Source of the DNA: Trachythela sp. YZ-2020
Lineage: Eukaryota; Cnidaria; Anthozoa; Malacalcyonacea; Clavulariidae
Assembly: GCA_016169945.1 (NCBI GenBank)
Contig: JADLSH010000367.1
Span: 3,410,001-3,474,000 of the forward strand
DNA length: 64,000 nucleotides
Direction: 5' to 3'
Shown: positions 1 to 10,700 of the stretch, one piece after another
Layout: the number at the start of each line of letters is the position of its first letter
How positions within the stretch are numbered: the stretch's first letter is position 1
The notes under the pieces: model-generated
Seen by the model: only the letters and a program-made list of their open reading frames with translations
Database searches by the model: none
What the model was told of the DNA's origin: nothing
Made by a program: the position numbers and the translations under genes

Positions 1-605
1 CCACTGATGGAGAGGAACACGCCCCCTTCGCGCGTCAAGTGTCAAAAAATAACCAATGACTGCAAAGTAAAAAATAAACAAACTCGCATGAAAACATTGC
101 GGGATTTTCTCTGAGTATCCAAAATAGAAATAAAGTATGAATGGATATATCAACTCCAAAAAAGCAAGCAAACAAGTCTGATTTAAATAACTTTTGCCGA
201 ATTTGCAAGTGCTCATTCTCAACTAAATTCGGAACAGGCAAGTTAGGACGAATTTCGACAGAAAATATATTTAAAACGTCAAATCGTGAGGGAAGCCGTG
301 GTACCACATTAGCATTGATTTGCGCTTCCATCGGCATTGTTATAAATAAATCGTCACGTTTATCAGATCGTGTGTGCAATGCTTGTGGGCGGAAAGTACG
401 AAATTTGTATCAATTATTCAATTTGGTAAAGAACACGACAAACGAAGAGATGTTGAGAGTCCCGCTCGTTTCAAACGGCAATTTCAAACGGCAATTTCAA
501 ACGGCGTTTCAAACAGCCAATCAGAATGCTGCGTTCGTGTACGAACGCGGAAAACATAAAATACCCGGTCTTCCGTGCAGGCCCACTATTCCTCTCCATC
601 AGTGG
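1..605. mobile_element. Possible small transposon bounded by 17-bp inverted repeats
   Basis: The first 17 bases of the window (ccactgatggagaggaa) recur as an exact reverse complement at 589-605. The interval contains the zinc-binding exon. The left end coincides with the window edge, so a target duplication cannot be checked and the true boundary may lie outside. Confidence 0.4.
141..425 (+). CDS. First exon of a CxxC...CxxC zinc-binding protein (partial)
   Basis: The reading frame opens at the ATG at 141. It encodes two Cys pairs, C19/C22 (FCRICKC) and C79/C82 (VCNACGRK), spaced like a ZAD-type zinc-binding N-terminal module. The frame runs on to 671, but a good splice donor (g|gtaaag) lies at 425/426. 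Beyond it the translation is low-complexity and then runs into a satellite, so I end the exon at 425. No downstream exon of this protein is visible in the window, so it is either an exon of a gene that was cut off or a fragment carried by a transposon. Similar exons are frequent in cnidarian genomes, from recollection of the family. A 17-bp inverted repeat flanks it (1-17 and 589-605), which favours a mobile origin. The zinc-binding role is inferred from the cysteines only. Confidence 0.5.
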
Positions 606-613
606 GCCTGCAC
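575..613. repeat. Perfect 13-bp palindrome with 13-bp loop
   Basis: GTGCAGGCCCACT (575-587) is the exact reverse complement of 601-613. The loop (588-600) contains most of the right copy of the 17-bp inverted repeat. It sits directly before the 31-bp satellite array. Confidence 0.75.
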
Positions 614-617
614 GCGG

Positions 618-1002
618 GCTATAAAAGCCGGAATCTGTAAAACCCGGAACTGTAAAAGCCGGAATCTGTAAAACCCGGAATTGTAAAAGCCGGAATCTGT
701 AAAACCCGGAATTGTAAAAGCCGGAATCTGTAAAACCCGGAACTGTAAAAGCCGGAATCTGTAAAACCCGGAATTGTAAAAGCCGGAATCTGTAAAACCC
801 GGAATTGTAAAAGCCGGAATCTGTAAAACCAGGAATTGTAAAAACCGGAATCTGTAAAACCCGGAATTGTAAAAGCCGGAATCTGTAAAACCCGGAATTG
901 TAAAACCCGGAATCTGTAAAACCAGGAATTGTAAAAGCCGGAATCTGTAAAACCAGGAATTGTAAAAGCCCGAATCTGTAAAACCCGGAACTGTAATTTA
1001 AC
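618..1002 (+). repeat. 31-bp tandem satellite array, forward orientation
   Basis: About 12 head-to-tail copies of a 31-bp unit. The unit is made of two half-repeats, GCCGGAATCTGTAAAA and CCCGGAATTGTAAAA, so it is itself a diverged duplication. Neighbouring copies differ by single bases. The array is open in several frames only because it lacks stop codons; I see no coding evidence. The same unit recurs inverted at 2731-2965. Confidence 0.9.
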
Positions 1003-1650
1003 AAAAACGCTATATTTTAAAACACTGTGGTTGCTACGGGCTACTTTTGAAAATCTGACCTCCGTCACGAGATTTGCACGCCGCCGATTTAACCCTAGGA
1101 CCTGCAAAACATCATATTTCCCATCTCAGATAATCAAAGAACAAAAGTGTGTTCGCATTTTTTGACAGCTATTGTATTTGCTTTGATATAAAGCAGACAA
1201 GTTGACTCACACAAATTTTGTATACACGTTAGAACGGATGCCTATAACTCGAAAAGTATGGCGTTAAACGAAAAACGGGTGTACACTTTTGCTCCTTAAC
1301 TATTGTTCTACATTGTGGCAAAGTGCACGGTGCATTTCTCTTTTTGTGTAAAAGGCCAAAAGAGATTTCGCGGGGGTTTTCCGCTCCCTGTTGTGTTTCT
1401 CCGCCCTATGTTCTCACTTCAAACTGTAAGCCAATCAGATCGAACCTCATCAAAGTACTTTTGGCAAGGTGCTCTGGGCAAGGTGGTTCTGCGTCATTTA
1501 TTGATTATCTAGTTATGCCTCTTTGATTTCAAAGGCATTGCACTCGCGTATAACTATACAAGCTTTAATTTAACGTTCTAAAAATTGCTCACTAAAATCC
1601 ATTTGCCAGTACCTGGTGTTACTAGTGTATCGCTCCTTTTTCTGTTATAA

Positions 1651-1842
1651 TATGGCTGGGACCTTCGCCATTCCTAAACTCACTCTACGGAAAACGAGTT
1701 CCAATATTGACGTTCATACTTTTAACTGGAGCGATGTTACAATAACGGAAAATTTAGGCACTGGATCATTTGGTACCGTGTGTTCTGGCCGCTACACGAG
1801 GCGTACACATGTGCATGAAGTTTATGAATCAGACAATCACTA
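1651..1842 (+). pseudogene. Protein-kinase N-terminal fragment (glycine-rich loop)
   Basis: The ATG at 1651 opens a 63-codon frame containing NWSDVTITENLGTGSFGTVC. This is the start of a protein-kinase domain with the ATP-binding loop GxGxFGxV. The frame then loses kinase similarity and stops at 1842. The catalytic lysine, HRD and DFG motifs are absent and no clear donor follows the loop. I read it as a copied or truncated first kinase exon, not a working gene. It lies between two inverted arrays of the same 31-bp satellite, so it may have been captured and moved with them. Confidence 0.5.
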
Positions 1843-1849
1843 GTTTATA

Positions 1850-2730
1850 AATATTATGTATATATATACGTTTAAATATTTAATGTTATATTATTTTATG
1901 ATAGTTTATACAGTAGTTTATAGACTATATATAGTTTATAAAGTTTAACAGTTGATCTATATAATAGACTATAATCTTTATTTACGGACTGATTACGGTT
2001 TTCCTGTTCTGATAAAGTCTTACGGAAGGTCAGCGCATGCCGCAGTAATTCTGTAGTCTTGACTGACAACATGTAACAAGAAAAAAAATATCTTCAACTG
2101 TAGTTATATATACTTGATATTTCGGCTTTTCTAGGATTGTCACTACTATGATGCCAAAACGTGCGTGAATATCTGTACAATATTGTACAACAAAACAGGT
2201 AGAACATAAGCGAATTTTCAGTGAAGCAATTATGCTTGCAATGATTCAGTAAGAAATATGAGAAAACCAGACATTTTATGCGATTTACAGTGATTACTTA
2301 ATAAATTATATAATATATATATTTGGTATATACATGTATATAATATATATATTTGTGTATCTTAACTCAAACCTAAAATACCCGAAATTATATCAAAAAT
2401 AACGTAAAATTTCACACTTGTAATCGGTTGTATTCCGGCTTTGACTTTGCGGTAAATTACACACCGTTGCCGTTGGCTTTGCCACAAAGATCGAAAAGGC
2501 CGGGTTTGGTGGAAATTTGCAAACTCCATGCCTACATAGCCGCTAAAATATCATAAAAGACTAAATTAAGGAAGAATTCTATAATCCTCATGTTTGTTTT
2601 TAGCATTTTTAGAAAATTACCATGATCGTATCGGCAGGAAAATAAGCGCATTAGAGTATTTTGCAGGAGTACACGTTGAATCGACAAAATATACAAAATA
2701 GAAGCAAAAATATACACACAATGAGACACG
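1850..2730. other. AT-rich non-coding stretch
   Basis: Dense TA-rich sequence, with short TA runs at about 1850-2000 and 2305-2355. I see no gene or structured element here. Confidence 0.6.
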
Positions 2731-2965
2731 CCATTACAGATTCCGGCTTTTACAGATTCCGGGTTTTACAATTCCGGGTTTTACAGATTCCGGGTTTTAC
2801 AATTCCGGGTTTTACAGATTCCGGCTTTTACAGTTCCGGGTTTTACAGATTCCGGCTTTTACAATTCCGGGTTTTACAGATTCCGGCTTTTACAATTCCG
2901 GGTTTTACAGATTCTGGGTTTTACAATTCCGGGTTTTACAGATTCCGGCATTTACAATTCCCAGA
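2731..2965 (-). repeat. 31-bp tandem satellite array, inverted orientation
   Basis: About seven copies of the 31-bp satellite of 618-1002, here in reverse complement (ttttacagattccggc / ttttacaattccggg). The two arrays face each other across 1.7 kb that contains the kinase fragment. Confidence 0.9.
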
Positions 2966-3344
2966 TTCCTTTGCGCTCGCTTGGTCCGTACTAAAAAACC
3001 TCGGTCCGATATTTCACTGTACAGACCTCACGCTCGGTCAATAACCTATTATTTTTGACCAATACGATACGAATTTTGGCTGCATGAAAGCTGTATTGTC
3101 ATTGGCTGAAACGATCGCTAGGTAATTATGCTAATTTATATTGCATATTTAATTGCCAAAAACTGGTACGGAGTAAAACCTAAATTAATTTTTGCGGATA
3201 TTTTACGTTGTTAAATGTCTGCCAATATTCAAGATAGATTCGTCATTGAAGATAGATTCGACATCCAAGTTCGCATTTTCAACATCCCATGATCGCATTT
3301 TAATAACCACTTGACCCGCAACATGCAATTTCGCAAAGATTCGT

Positions 3345-3575
3345 TCAATGCATGCGTTCAATGTCGAATCTATCTTCAATGTCGAATCTTACTTCATTCT
3401 TAACTTCAGTGTCAAATCTATCTTCAATGTCGAATCTCGGAATCTGTAATACTTCAATGTCGAATCTATCTTCAATGTCGAATCTTACTTCTGTTGTTGA
3501 ATTTAACTTCAATGTTGAAACTATCTTCAATGTTGAAACTTGAAACTATCTTCAATGTCGAATCTATCTCTTCAA
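3345..3575 (+). repeat. 18-bp minisatellite (tcttcaatgtcgaatcta)
   Basis: About ten imperfect copies of an 18-bp unit, with drift to tgttgaaac variants toward the right. A reverse-complement copy (attgaagatagattcgac) lies just upstream at about 3244-3261. The unit is a multiple of three and lacks stops, so both strands stay open over it; that is not coding evidence. Confidence 0.8.
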
Positions 3576-3579
3576 TGGC

Positions 3580-5379
3580 CTTCAATGTTGGAAAGATGTT
3601 GAAAATGCGAACTTGAATGTTGAAAATATGTTCAATCTCTGATACGGAAGGTTGAAAACGACAACTACAATGTCTGATCTATCTTCAATGACACAAACAC
3701 AGACCTGTCAACTCCTGAATGGCAGAAATCGTGAGTTGCAGTTTAAAGAGCCGTGAGATTGACTGAAAAATCATGAGATTTGGAAACTTTCAGGTTTGCC
3801 TATTATTATGGCCCTTTTATATGGGTGAAAACTCGTGCCAAATAAGCTCCACAGCTCACCCAAACAAAATGGCACAGGATTCTGCGGTTTGGGCAGACGG
3901 CCATGTATTTTGCTTTCAGCTTCGAGAATGTAGTAAAACATGGACAAAAGGAATATTTCTTACTTTTTCAATGTCTTAAAAAAGCTTTGCGTTATCTTTT
4001 AATTATCTGAACGAATTTTCAACAGATTTTGCGGAGAATCGTGAGATTTCGGGACTTCGTCGTGCGATCGTGAGTCTCAGGTCTGCAAGCATGTTGCATT
4101 ATAAGAAACTTGAATATTGGCGGAAGTGTGACACCATAGTAATATGGGTAGACTAAGTAAGTTAGGCGCGATTTTCGTAACTGATGAAAATATAAGGTTA
4201 AGTACAAGTCATTGTGCTTTAATATTATAGATTTTGACCTGGAGAATTTTATAACCTTTTAATGGTATTTTTTTGGTGTCACATGACGAGATATATAGCC
4301 TGAAACGTCACTGTTTTACAAGTCAAAGAGAAACTCTTTTCGCCGGAACATAAAATCGGTTTCCCGGTCTGCCGTTTTGGTTTAATGTTATAGACACGAT
4401 ATTGTACTATGCGAATTGAACTTTTGCGAAGTAAATATCTAGAATTTTTATTTATGTCTATTTATTCGGTGCGCATTTACTATGCTTGTTACTGTACGTC
4501 TGTACGTCCTGCAAGCTGGGGTTATCAAGTTTGTGGTGTGCTTTCATGGGCGCCGCGGATCCAGTCGATTATAGGTTGACTGATGCACACCGTGTGCATC
4601 ATCGTGAGCGAGGGTCCGGGTGCATCCTCCTCCGGAAAATGTTTAAATCTAAGGCCTCGGAAATGCCAAAAATTCAAATTCATACATCGAAATCGAAACG
4701 AAATTTGCTGGATTTTCCAAAATATACATAAAAATAGGTACGCTATAGCGTACATGTGTCTACTGGGATTTTTGTTTGCGGATAGAGTCATAGAAAGATG
4801 CTGAATGCGGATAAAAAAACATGAAATGACCATTTTATTTGTAAATCATACTTTTGTTCTGCATGTATATAATACTGTAGCGGTTACCGAATTATGGAGA
4901 AATATGCTGATCAAATTTAGTTTTCGTTGTTTTCTTGCCTTGTTGAAGTCAGAGTACTAGAGTATTTTGCTGTATAAAATCAACACAAAGACCAGACATT
5001 TCAACAAACAAAAGCATACAATATAAGTATGACCCATATATTTCTATAGTCACGAGACTAGAGTACTATGCAGTATAAAAATCAATACAAAGACCGATTA
5101 TTTTAACAAACAACAGCATATAGTCAAGGAGGATAATTACGCATTTCCAGCAAACTTTTGATTTCTCGGTGGATTTTCCTACCTGCCCAGGCCAGGGGTA
5201 AGTGTCTTGGTTCATAACTGGTCTTTGTCTCTTTCTTACCCACATAATATCATATTTCTTTACCTGTTCAAATTCGAACTAAGCGAAAAAAGAAATGCGT
5301 AAGACTCGCCAACCTGCTAAGTCTTACGCGTTGGCGGCGAACTATTACGCATCAGATGATAGAAGGATTATGATCATTT
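3580..5379. other. Intergenic sequence with one imperfect direct repeat
   Basis: No gene recognised. A segment at about 4949-5030 (agagtatttt...caacacaaagacc) is repeated imperfectly and in the same orientation at about 5050-5127. Confidence 0.5.
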
Positions 5380-6077
5380 TCAATATTCGTTCATTCGCTT
5401 TGGGTCAAAGATAGAACTTAAGGGTACCTCACTACTGGCACGCCCTGTTATATTGTTGACTAATGACCACCATCTTTTTGACCCACAGTTTTGGTTCTTA
5501 TTTTCTTGTTTTACCGCTTTAAGCTGGTTCTCGCGGATAAGACAGTTAACTCTTTCTTGCAGTACACGATTTCTTTCATTGTCTTTCTTGCGAATAGCAT
5601 TTTCCCTTAACTTTAAAAGATGTTTAACTGTCGCAGAGAAGAAAGGGGGGTCTCTACTAGATACTCGAGTTTTAATGATTGGAAAACATTCGTCAAAGAT
5701 TGGCCATATCTTGTTATAAAAAGCATATATCATTTCGCTTGGACAAGTTGTACCACTGGTGATGGTATCCCATTGAACATCCTCCATGTTTTGTAACATC
5801 TTTAACTAATTATGCTGTCTCAAGTCACGAAACTCAGGTTACCACAGGTTTAAGCAAAACAGCCAAATGATCAGATCGCACAAGGCCTTTTACCGCTTTG
5901 GCCTTTTACCGCTTTGGCCTTTTCCCAATAATTGGGCACATTGGTTATAAACACATCGATAATCTTTTGACCACGAGTTGGAACCTTCACAATCTGAGCT
6001 AAAGAATGATAATTCAGCAATGTCTTTATCTCTAATTGGTTTATGTCCCCAGCAATAATTAATTTTGCATCGGGCAC
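5380..6077 (-). mobile_element. LINE relic: endonuclease end and endonuclease-RT linker
   Basis: On the minus strand 6077-5871 encodes KLIIAGDINQL and later VFITNVPNYW, the GDxN and DVxxTN end of an endonuclease-exonuclease-phosphatase domain of a CR1/Jockey-like LINE. After a break, 5799-5380 encodes the typical linker between endonuclease and reverse transcriptase (DPPFFSATVKHLLKLRENAI, then WWSLVNNITGR). An 18-bp tandem duplication at about 5880-5925 (ttttaccgctttggcc) and the split frame show it is dead. The reverse transcriptase is not adjacent. Confidence 0.8.
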
Positions 6078-6584
6078 TGATGATAGTAGTCGTTCACATG
6101 AATCAATCAGGACATCAAGCAGGTCATCAGGTCATGGTGTGGTCCTTAATACGAGCGAGGTACATAGTCATACACAGTCAGGCACCAGCGTCCTTGGGAA
6201 ACACCACCTAGCTTGCAGGGGCCAGGAACCTAGCTGCTGGTAACGGTGGCAGGATCTTAGACCTAGTCACCCAGACTTAGATTGTAAAAATCTCAGAGGG
6301 GACTCCAAAGGCCAAAAAATAGCAAAATATTAATAAGCATTTTATAAAGAAATTGATATCCTCTACAGCCCCCCCCCCTTCCTACACACACACCCAATAC
6401 ATCCATCCCTGTTCACTTACAAACTCGTCCCACCAGCTTTGTGATAATATAATGAATGGTGTAAAATTATAAAAATAAATGCTTTGTTCCTATTATTACA
6501 TATATAAACATACATATAAATATCAAGTATCACTGTATCAACGCTCACTCGTTCTATAAATCCACGTTTAAACACAGATTCCAA

Positions 6585-7005
6585 CAGGGCCGCACAGAGA
6601 CATTTGGGGGTCCCGGGCAGAAAAATCTTTGCATGGGGTCCTAGCTATTTTCCATTCTTAAAGATATTTTGGGTCATGTGCTTGTTCTTCTATACCCTTG
6701 AACTTCTGGATTACAGCCTGTAGTCTTTAACCTTTTAAATAGCATTCTAAATCTGGTTTCCTGAGTAGTAAAAGGCTTTAGGGGGATCCGGGGGCATTAT
6801 TATAAGAGCCTGGGGACGAGGTTGGCCATTATTCTGCCTCGGAAAAATTTTGAAATCTAGGGTCTCAGGAATGGCAAATTCCTGCATTCTGAGAGACTAT
6901 TTACAGTAATATATATGCATATTTCACTTCATTAGTATTTGGGGGCCCCATTTAGTTGGGGGTCCCGGGCAAATTGCCCCCTTTGCCCCCCTCTGGGCGG
7001 ACCTG
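6585..7005. mobile_element. hAT-like non-autonomous element
   Basis: The ends are near-inverted copies: left CAGGGCCGCACAGA and right (reverse complement) CAGGTCCGCCCAGA. The flanking octamers gattccaa and catcccaa match at 6 of 8, a possible eroded 8-bp target duplication. No coding capacity. The G/C-rich gggggtcccgggca motif occurs near both ends. Confidence 0.55.
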
Positions 7006-7530
7006 CATCCCAAAATTTCCCTTGTGAACCAGGATCGCAGGCTCGGGGTATGAAATTGCTTGTGAACTGGCTGTCAAAACCACTCATTTCGCAGTTGCAT
7101 AGATGCCGACGGCTTTGAGGCCTTTAAATTTTTATTTCGAAACAGCGACAAAAATCGTAGTAAATTTGTATTCTGCTATATAATGTTGATTTGAGACACG
7201 CGGTTTTTTTAGACGACAGTGGTGCAGTCCTACAACGTTAATAGGGGGGGGGGAGGGGTTGTTGACAAGGCGTGGGGAGAAAACACGATGAACTTGGAAA
7301 ATTCCAATATTTATTTTTGGTTCATGGTCCAGTAATTGGTGATCAGTCATATGACTCTTGTCAGGGCGGAGTAAAACACGGGCGGCGAAACGCGCATATA
7401 AATTATCCCCAAAGCCGGCGGGAGGGGGCAAATATACAGGGCCCGCATTGTTCAAACGGGCCCGGAAAATTTGGGTAATGATGATAGCGTCACTTCTCAA
7501 GCTTTTCGGTGTCCGCCTATTCGTTGAATC

Positions 7531-7567
7531 ATAGACTATCGAGAGGAACTTCCTCTCGATTGTCTAT
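7531..7567. promoter_or_regulatory. 17-nt-arm inverted repeat upstream of DIS3
   Basis: atagactatcgagagga (7531-7547) pairs with tcctctcgattgtctat (7551-7567) across 3 nt, with one T:T mismatch. It lies about 225 bp before the DIS3 start codon, in the presumed promoter or 5' leader. No function is known to me; it could be a short MITE or a protein-binding palindrome. Confidence 0.5.
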
Positions 7568-7791
7568 GGATGAATATATAAATGGAACTCTGTCACATAG
7601 ATCTATCTGCGCCCGCGAGCTACGTAAAGTGCGATTTAGTGGATTCAGATTCATACGAATTGTAATACGTCATATAGAACAGAATCACAGATAAGTAGAT
7701 ACTAGATAACCAAAGATAGACGTTTGTTTACCAACATATTAATATATTTTTACTATTGCTACTGTTTTTATTCAATGCAAGAAATCTAAAG

Positions 7792-10700
7792 ATGCTCAAG
7801 TCAAAAACATTTGTAAAAAAGACCCGTAAAGGTGGTGTTATGAAGATCGTACGAGAACATTATCTTCGTGATGATGTGTGGTGTGGATTGAAGGACTGTT
7901 CACAATGTTCTCAAACTGAGCCAGTACTGGAAGTTAAACCTGAAAGTAATTCATCCCTTTTCAATTTTCCACATTTTATTGTTCCTGATACAAATATTGC
8001 TCTTCATCAGGTAAGTTGATGTAAAGTGTTGTAAACTTGCCTCTCGTGAGTCATTGCATATTACCAGTATACCATATTTACCAGTATGCCACTCAATACC
8101 ATCACCAGTGCATGTAAAGACTATAGACGAGTTGCACCATCACATGACAAAGCTGGCAGTTTAGGCAGAGGGAAGTGGAGTCATAGAATACCGTCCTCCG
8201 CCCGCATTTCCAAAACACTGCCGTAAAATAGATCATTTCAAAAATTTTCATTATTTCAACAAAAATCAAAATTTTAACTAAAATTCATCACAAAAGTCAT
8301 GTATATTCAAACTTAGCTTGTACAACAAAATTTAATTCAGTTCATTGGCTCTATCCTCAGCCCCAAATTACTAATAGATTGAGAACATGTGTCAACGATG
8401 CATGTGTACGGTGAGTTTTGGAAGTGTTCCCATGCGGTCGACTGAGTATCTTAGTCTATATTTTTGCAATATTGAGCTGTCGAGCCTAGTTATAAAGATT
8501 GCTGGTATACTACCGAACATGTCTATTGATTTTTGGCCAAATTTCACACATTTCTGGAGATAATGAATAATTAAAAAAAGCCTCATCTTTTTTTGAAATC
8601 TTAAGAATGGTATTCTATGACTCCACTTCCAGGGCTTTCAAAATAAGCTGGCTGCAGCCGGAGCTCCGGCGGGTGTTACAAGGTTTACAGCCGGCTACTT
8701 TCTATAAAACATTACTCTTTGTGTACTTTTCAATCTGTATTTTTCATTGCACAATTAATATTATAACATTTAATAATTGGTAAGAGAATAACAAAAGTAG
8801 ACATAAGGTTAACTATTATCTAAAAACCAAATTGGGCTACAATTACAAATACAGTGTGTGGTGAACGAGTCATTTTTGTCAGAAATTTATTTGCTGTTTC
8901 CTAACACTTGTTGTCATTTTAGCATCTTTTAATGACATATTCCTTTTCAACAAGAACATTGGCCTTTACTGAGACTTACACTGCTGTAAAATAGCTTAGC
9001 TGATTACATGAAGCAAAAAGCTGGAGTGCATGACCACACTTTATTATTATTATTATTAAACATATTTATACAGGCTTGCTTCTTCAGGCAATATGCACCC
9101 TGCTATTAACGAAGGACCTGTAACTAAATTAAGAAAAACAATATAAAGTCTAAAACTACTATAATTGCTACAGACACTACTTAAAATCTATAGAATATCA
9201 AATGAAAGCTTTTAAAATGTAACAGTTTTAACTTTGCATTTAAAATTCAAATAGGATATCTCATTCCTTATTTCCTCGTTCAAAGAGTTAAACAGTAGTG
9301 TTCCTTGTACTGAAAACGATTTTCTTCCAGCCTCTGTCTTGACTTTTGGTATAACTAAGCGCGAGTTGTTGTTACGAGTGTTTATCCTGTGGTTGAAATG
9401 ATTGAAATTCACGTGGGGGAAATTTGGGCCAAGTGAGTGCAGTGATTTGAACACATCTATCACAGGTGACGGCAGGTGACGACATTATCTTGTAGGCAAT
9501 TTTTTGGACCAAATATTTTTGCTGCTCTATCTTGGAGTCTCTGTAATTTGGAGTTGGCGGAGTTACTGAGTCCCAAATACACAGGCTAGCAGTAAAACAT
9601 AATTGGATTGATGTAATGTTATCAAAACTTATCCCATATTTTAGTCAAATGATTCCTTCATGGATCCACCTACTTTAATTCTCAACACAGCCGCTTACTT
9701 AGAATGATTCTGAAAGCCCTGCACTTCCCTTGGCCTTAACATGTTTTGTGTGTCATTATAACAAGTATTCATAACAAATTTCACGTCGATACAATTATTC
9801 CCTCGTGAGTTAAAGCAGGTTTGAATAATTATTATTGCTGATGTCAGCATTATTTTCAAATGCCTTATTTTCAAATTTTCAAAACGCAAAATATTTAAGT
9901 TAGCTTTTAATTTTTAAATGCAATGTATTATAGTACATACTAGTTTACCCATAGGGTAGTGAATGCTGCACATGTAGAATTTGTCCTTTAATATTTTTGG
10001 ATTTCAAAAATATTAAATTAATAGATTATAGTTAATATTAAAACACAGATCTAAGGAGCCCATGCTGGCTAGCCTTCATGGGATGTAATCAGTGATAGAA
10101 CAGACAGTAGAACACAAATTTGTACAACAACTAAAATGCACTCAAATTATGTGTTGTAAGTAAAACACATATTATATATTAGGAAGAGAACCACCTAAAA
10201 TTTACTTGCCAGTACAGTTCAAACTGTTTATACTGTAATGAATGGCCTGAGACCACCTGAGGGTGCTGCTAGGTCAAGATGTGACACTTGATATTTGATA
10301 TACGTAAACAGAGCCGAAATATGTGCTGTTATATTGTTGAATACTCTAGCTAGGGTTCCATATTTCCTTTCTTTCTCAAAAAAACCCTCTAAAAACCTGA
10401 AAATCTCTTGCACCCAGGGCAATTGTTGAATGAAACTTATGAAAGAGTTTATAAATTCCAATGAAATCGTTTCTCAACAATGTAACACTAATGGGGTGAC
10501 AAGAATCACAACTTCGAATCCTTGTATCCTGGTTGGATACTGGAAATGAATAAGGAGGCTCCCTACAGTTTTAATTCTGTAGCACACAAATGTGCTCTAA
10601 GGTCCATTATTTGCTCATTTTGCAAGGTATGGTCACGAGACTTGGCCATCAGATTGCCACAATATTGCGGATTACGAAGAACAAAAAAGTTTTTAAATAT

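Noticed and set aside
618..1002. CRISPR-like array
   Set aside because: Units are head-to-tail with no unique spacers, and the genome is eukaryotic.
471..1107. Minus-strand frames with GFTDSGFYNSGFY repeats
   Set aside because: Translation of the 31-bp satellite; three successive units return to frame, so it is open only because the unit lacks stops.
7132..7500. 122-codon minus-strand frame upstream of DIS3
   Set aside because: Open across a GC-rich patch with G-runs; no similarity or splice support for a divergent gene.
10228..10461. 77-codon minus-strand frame in DIS3 intron 1
   Set aside because: No recognised domain, no splice context, and intronic AT-rich sequence gives such frames by chance.
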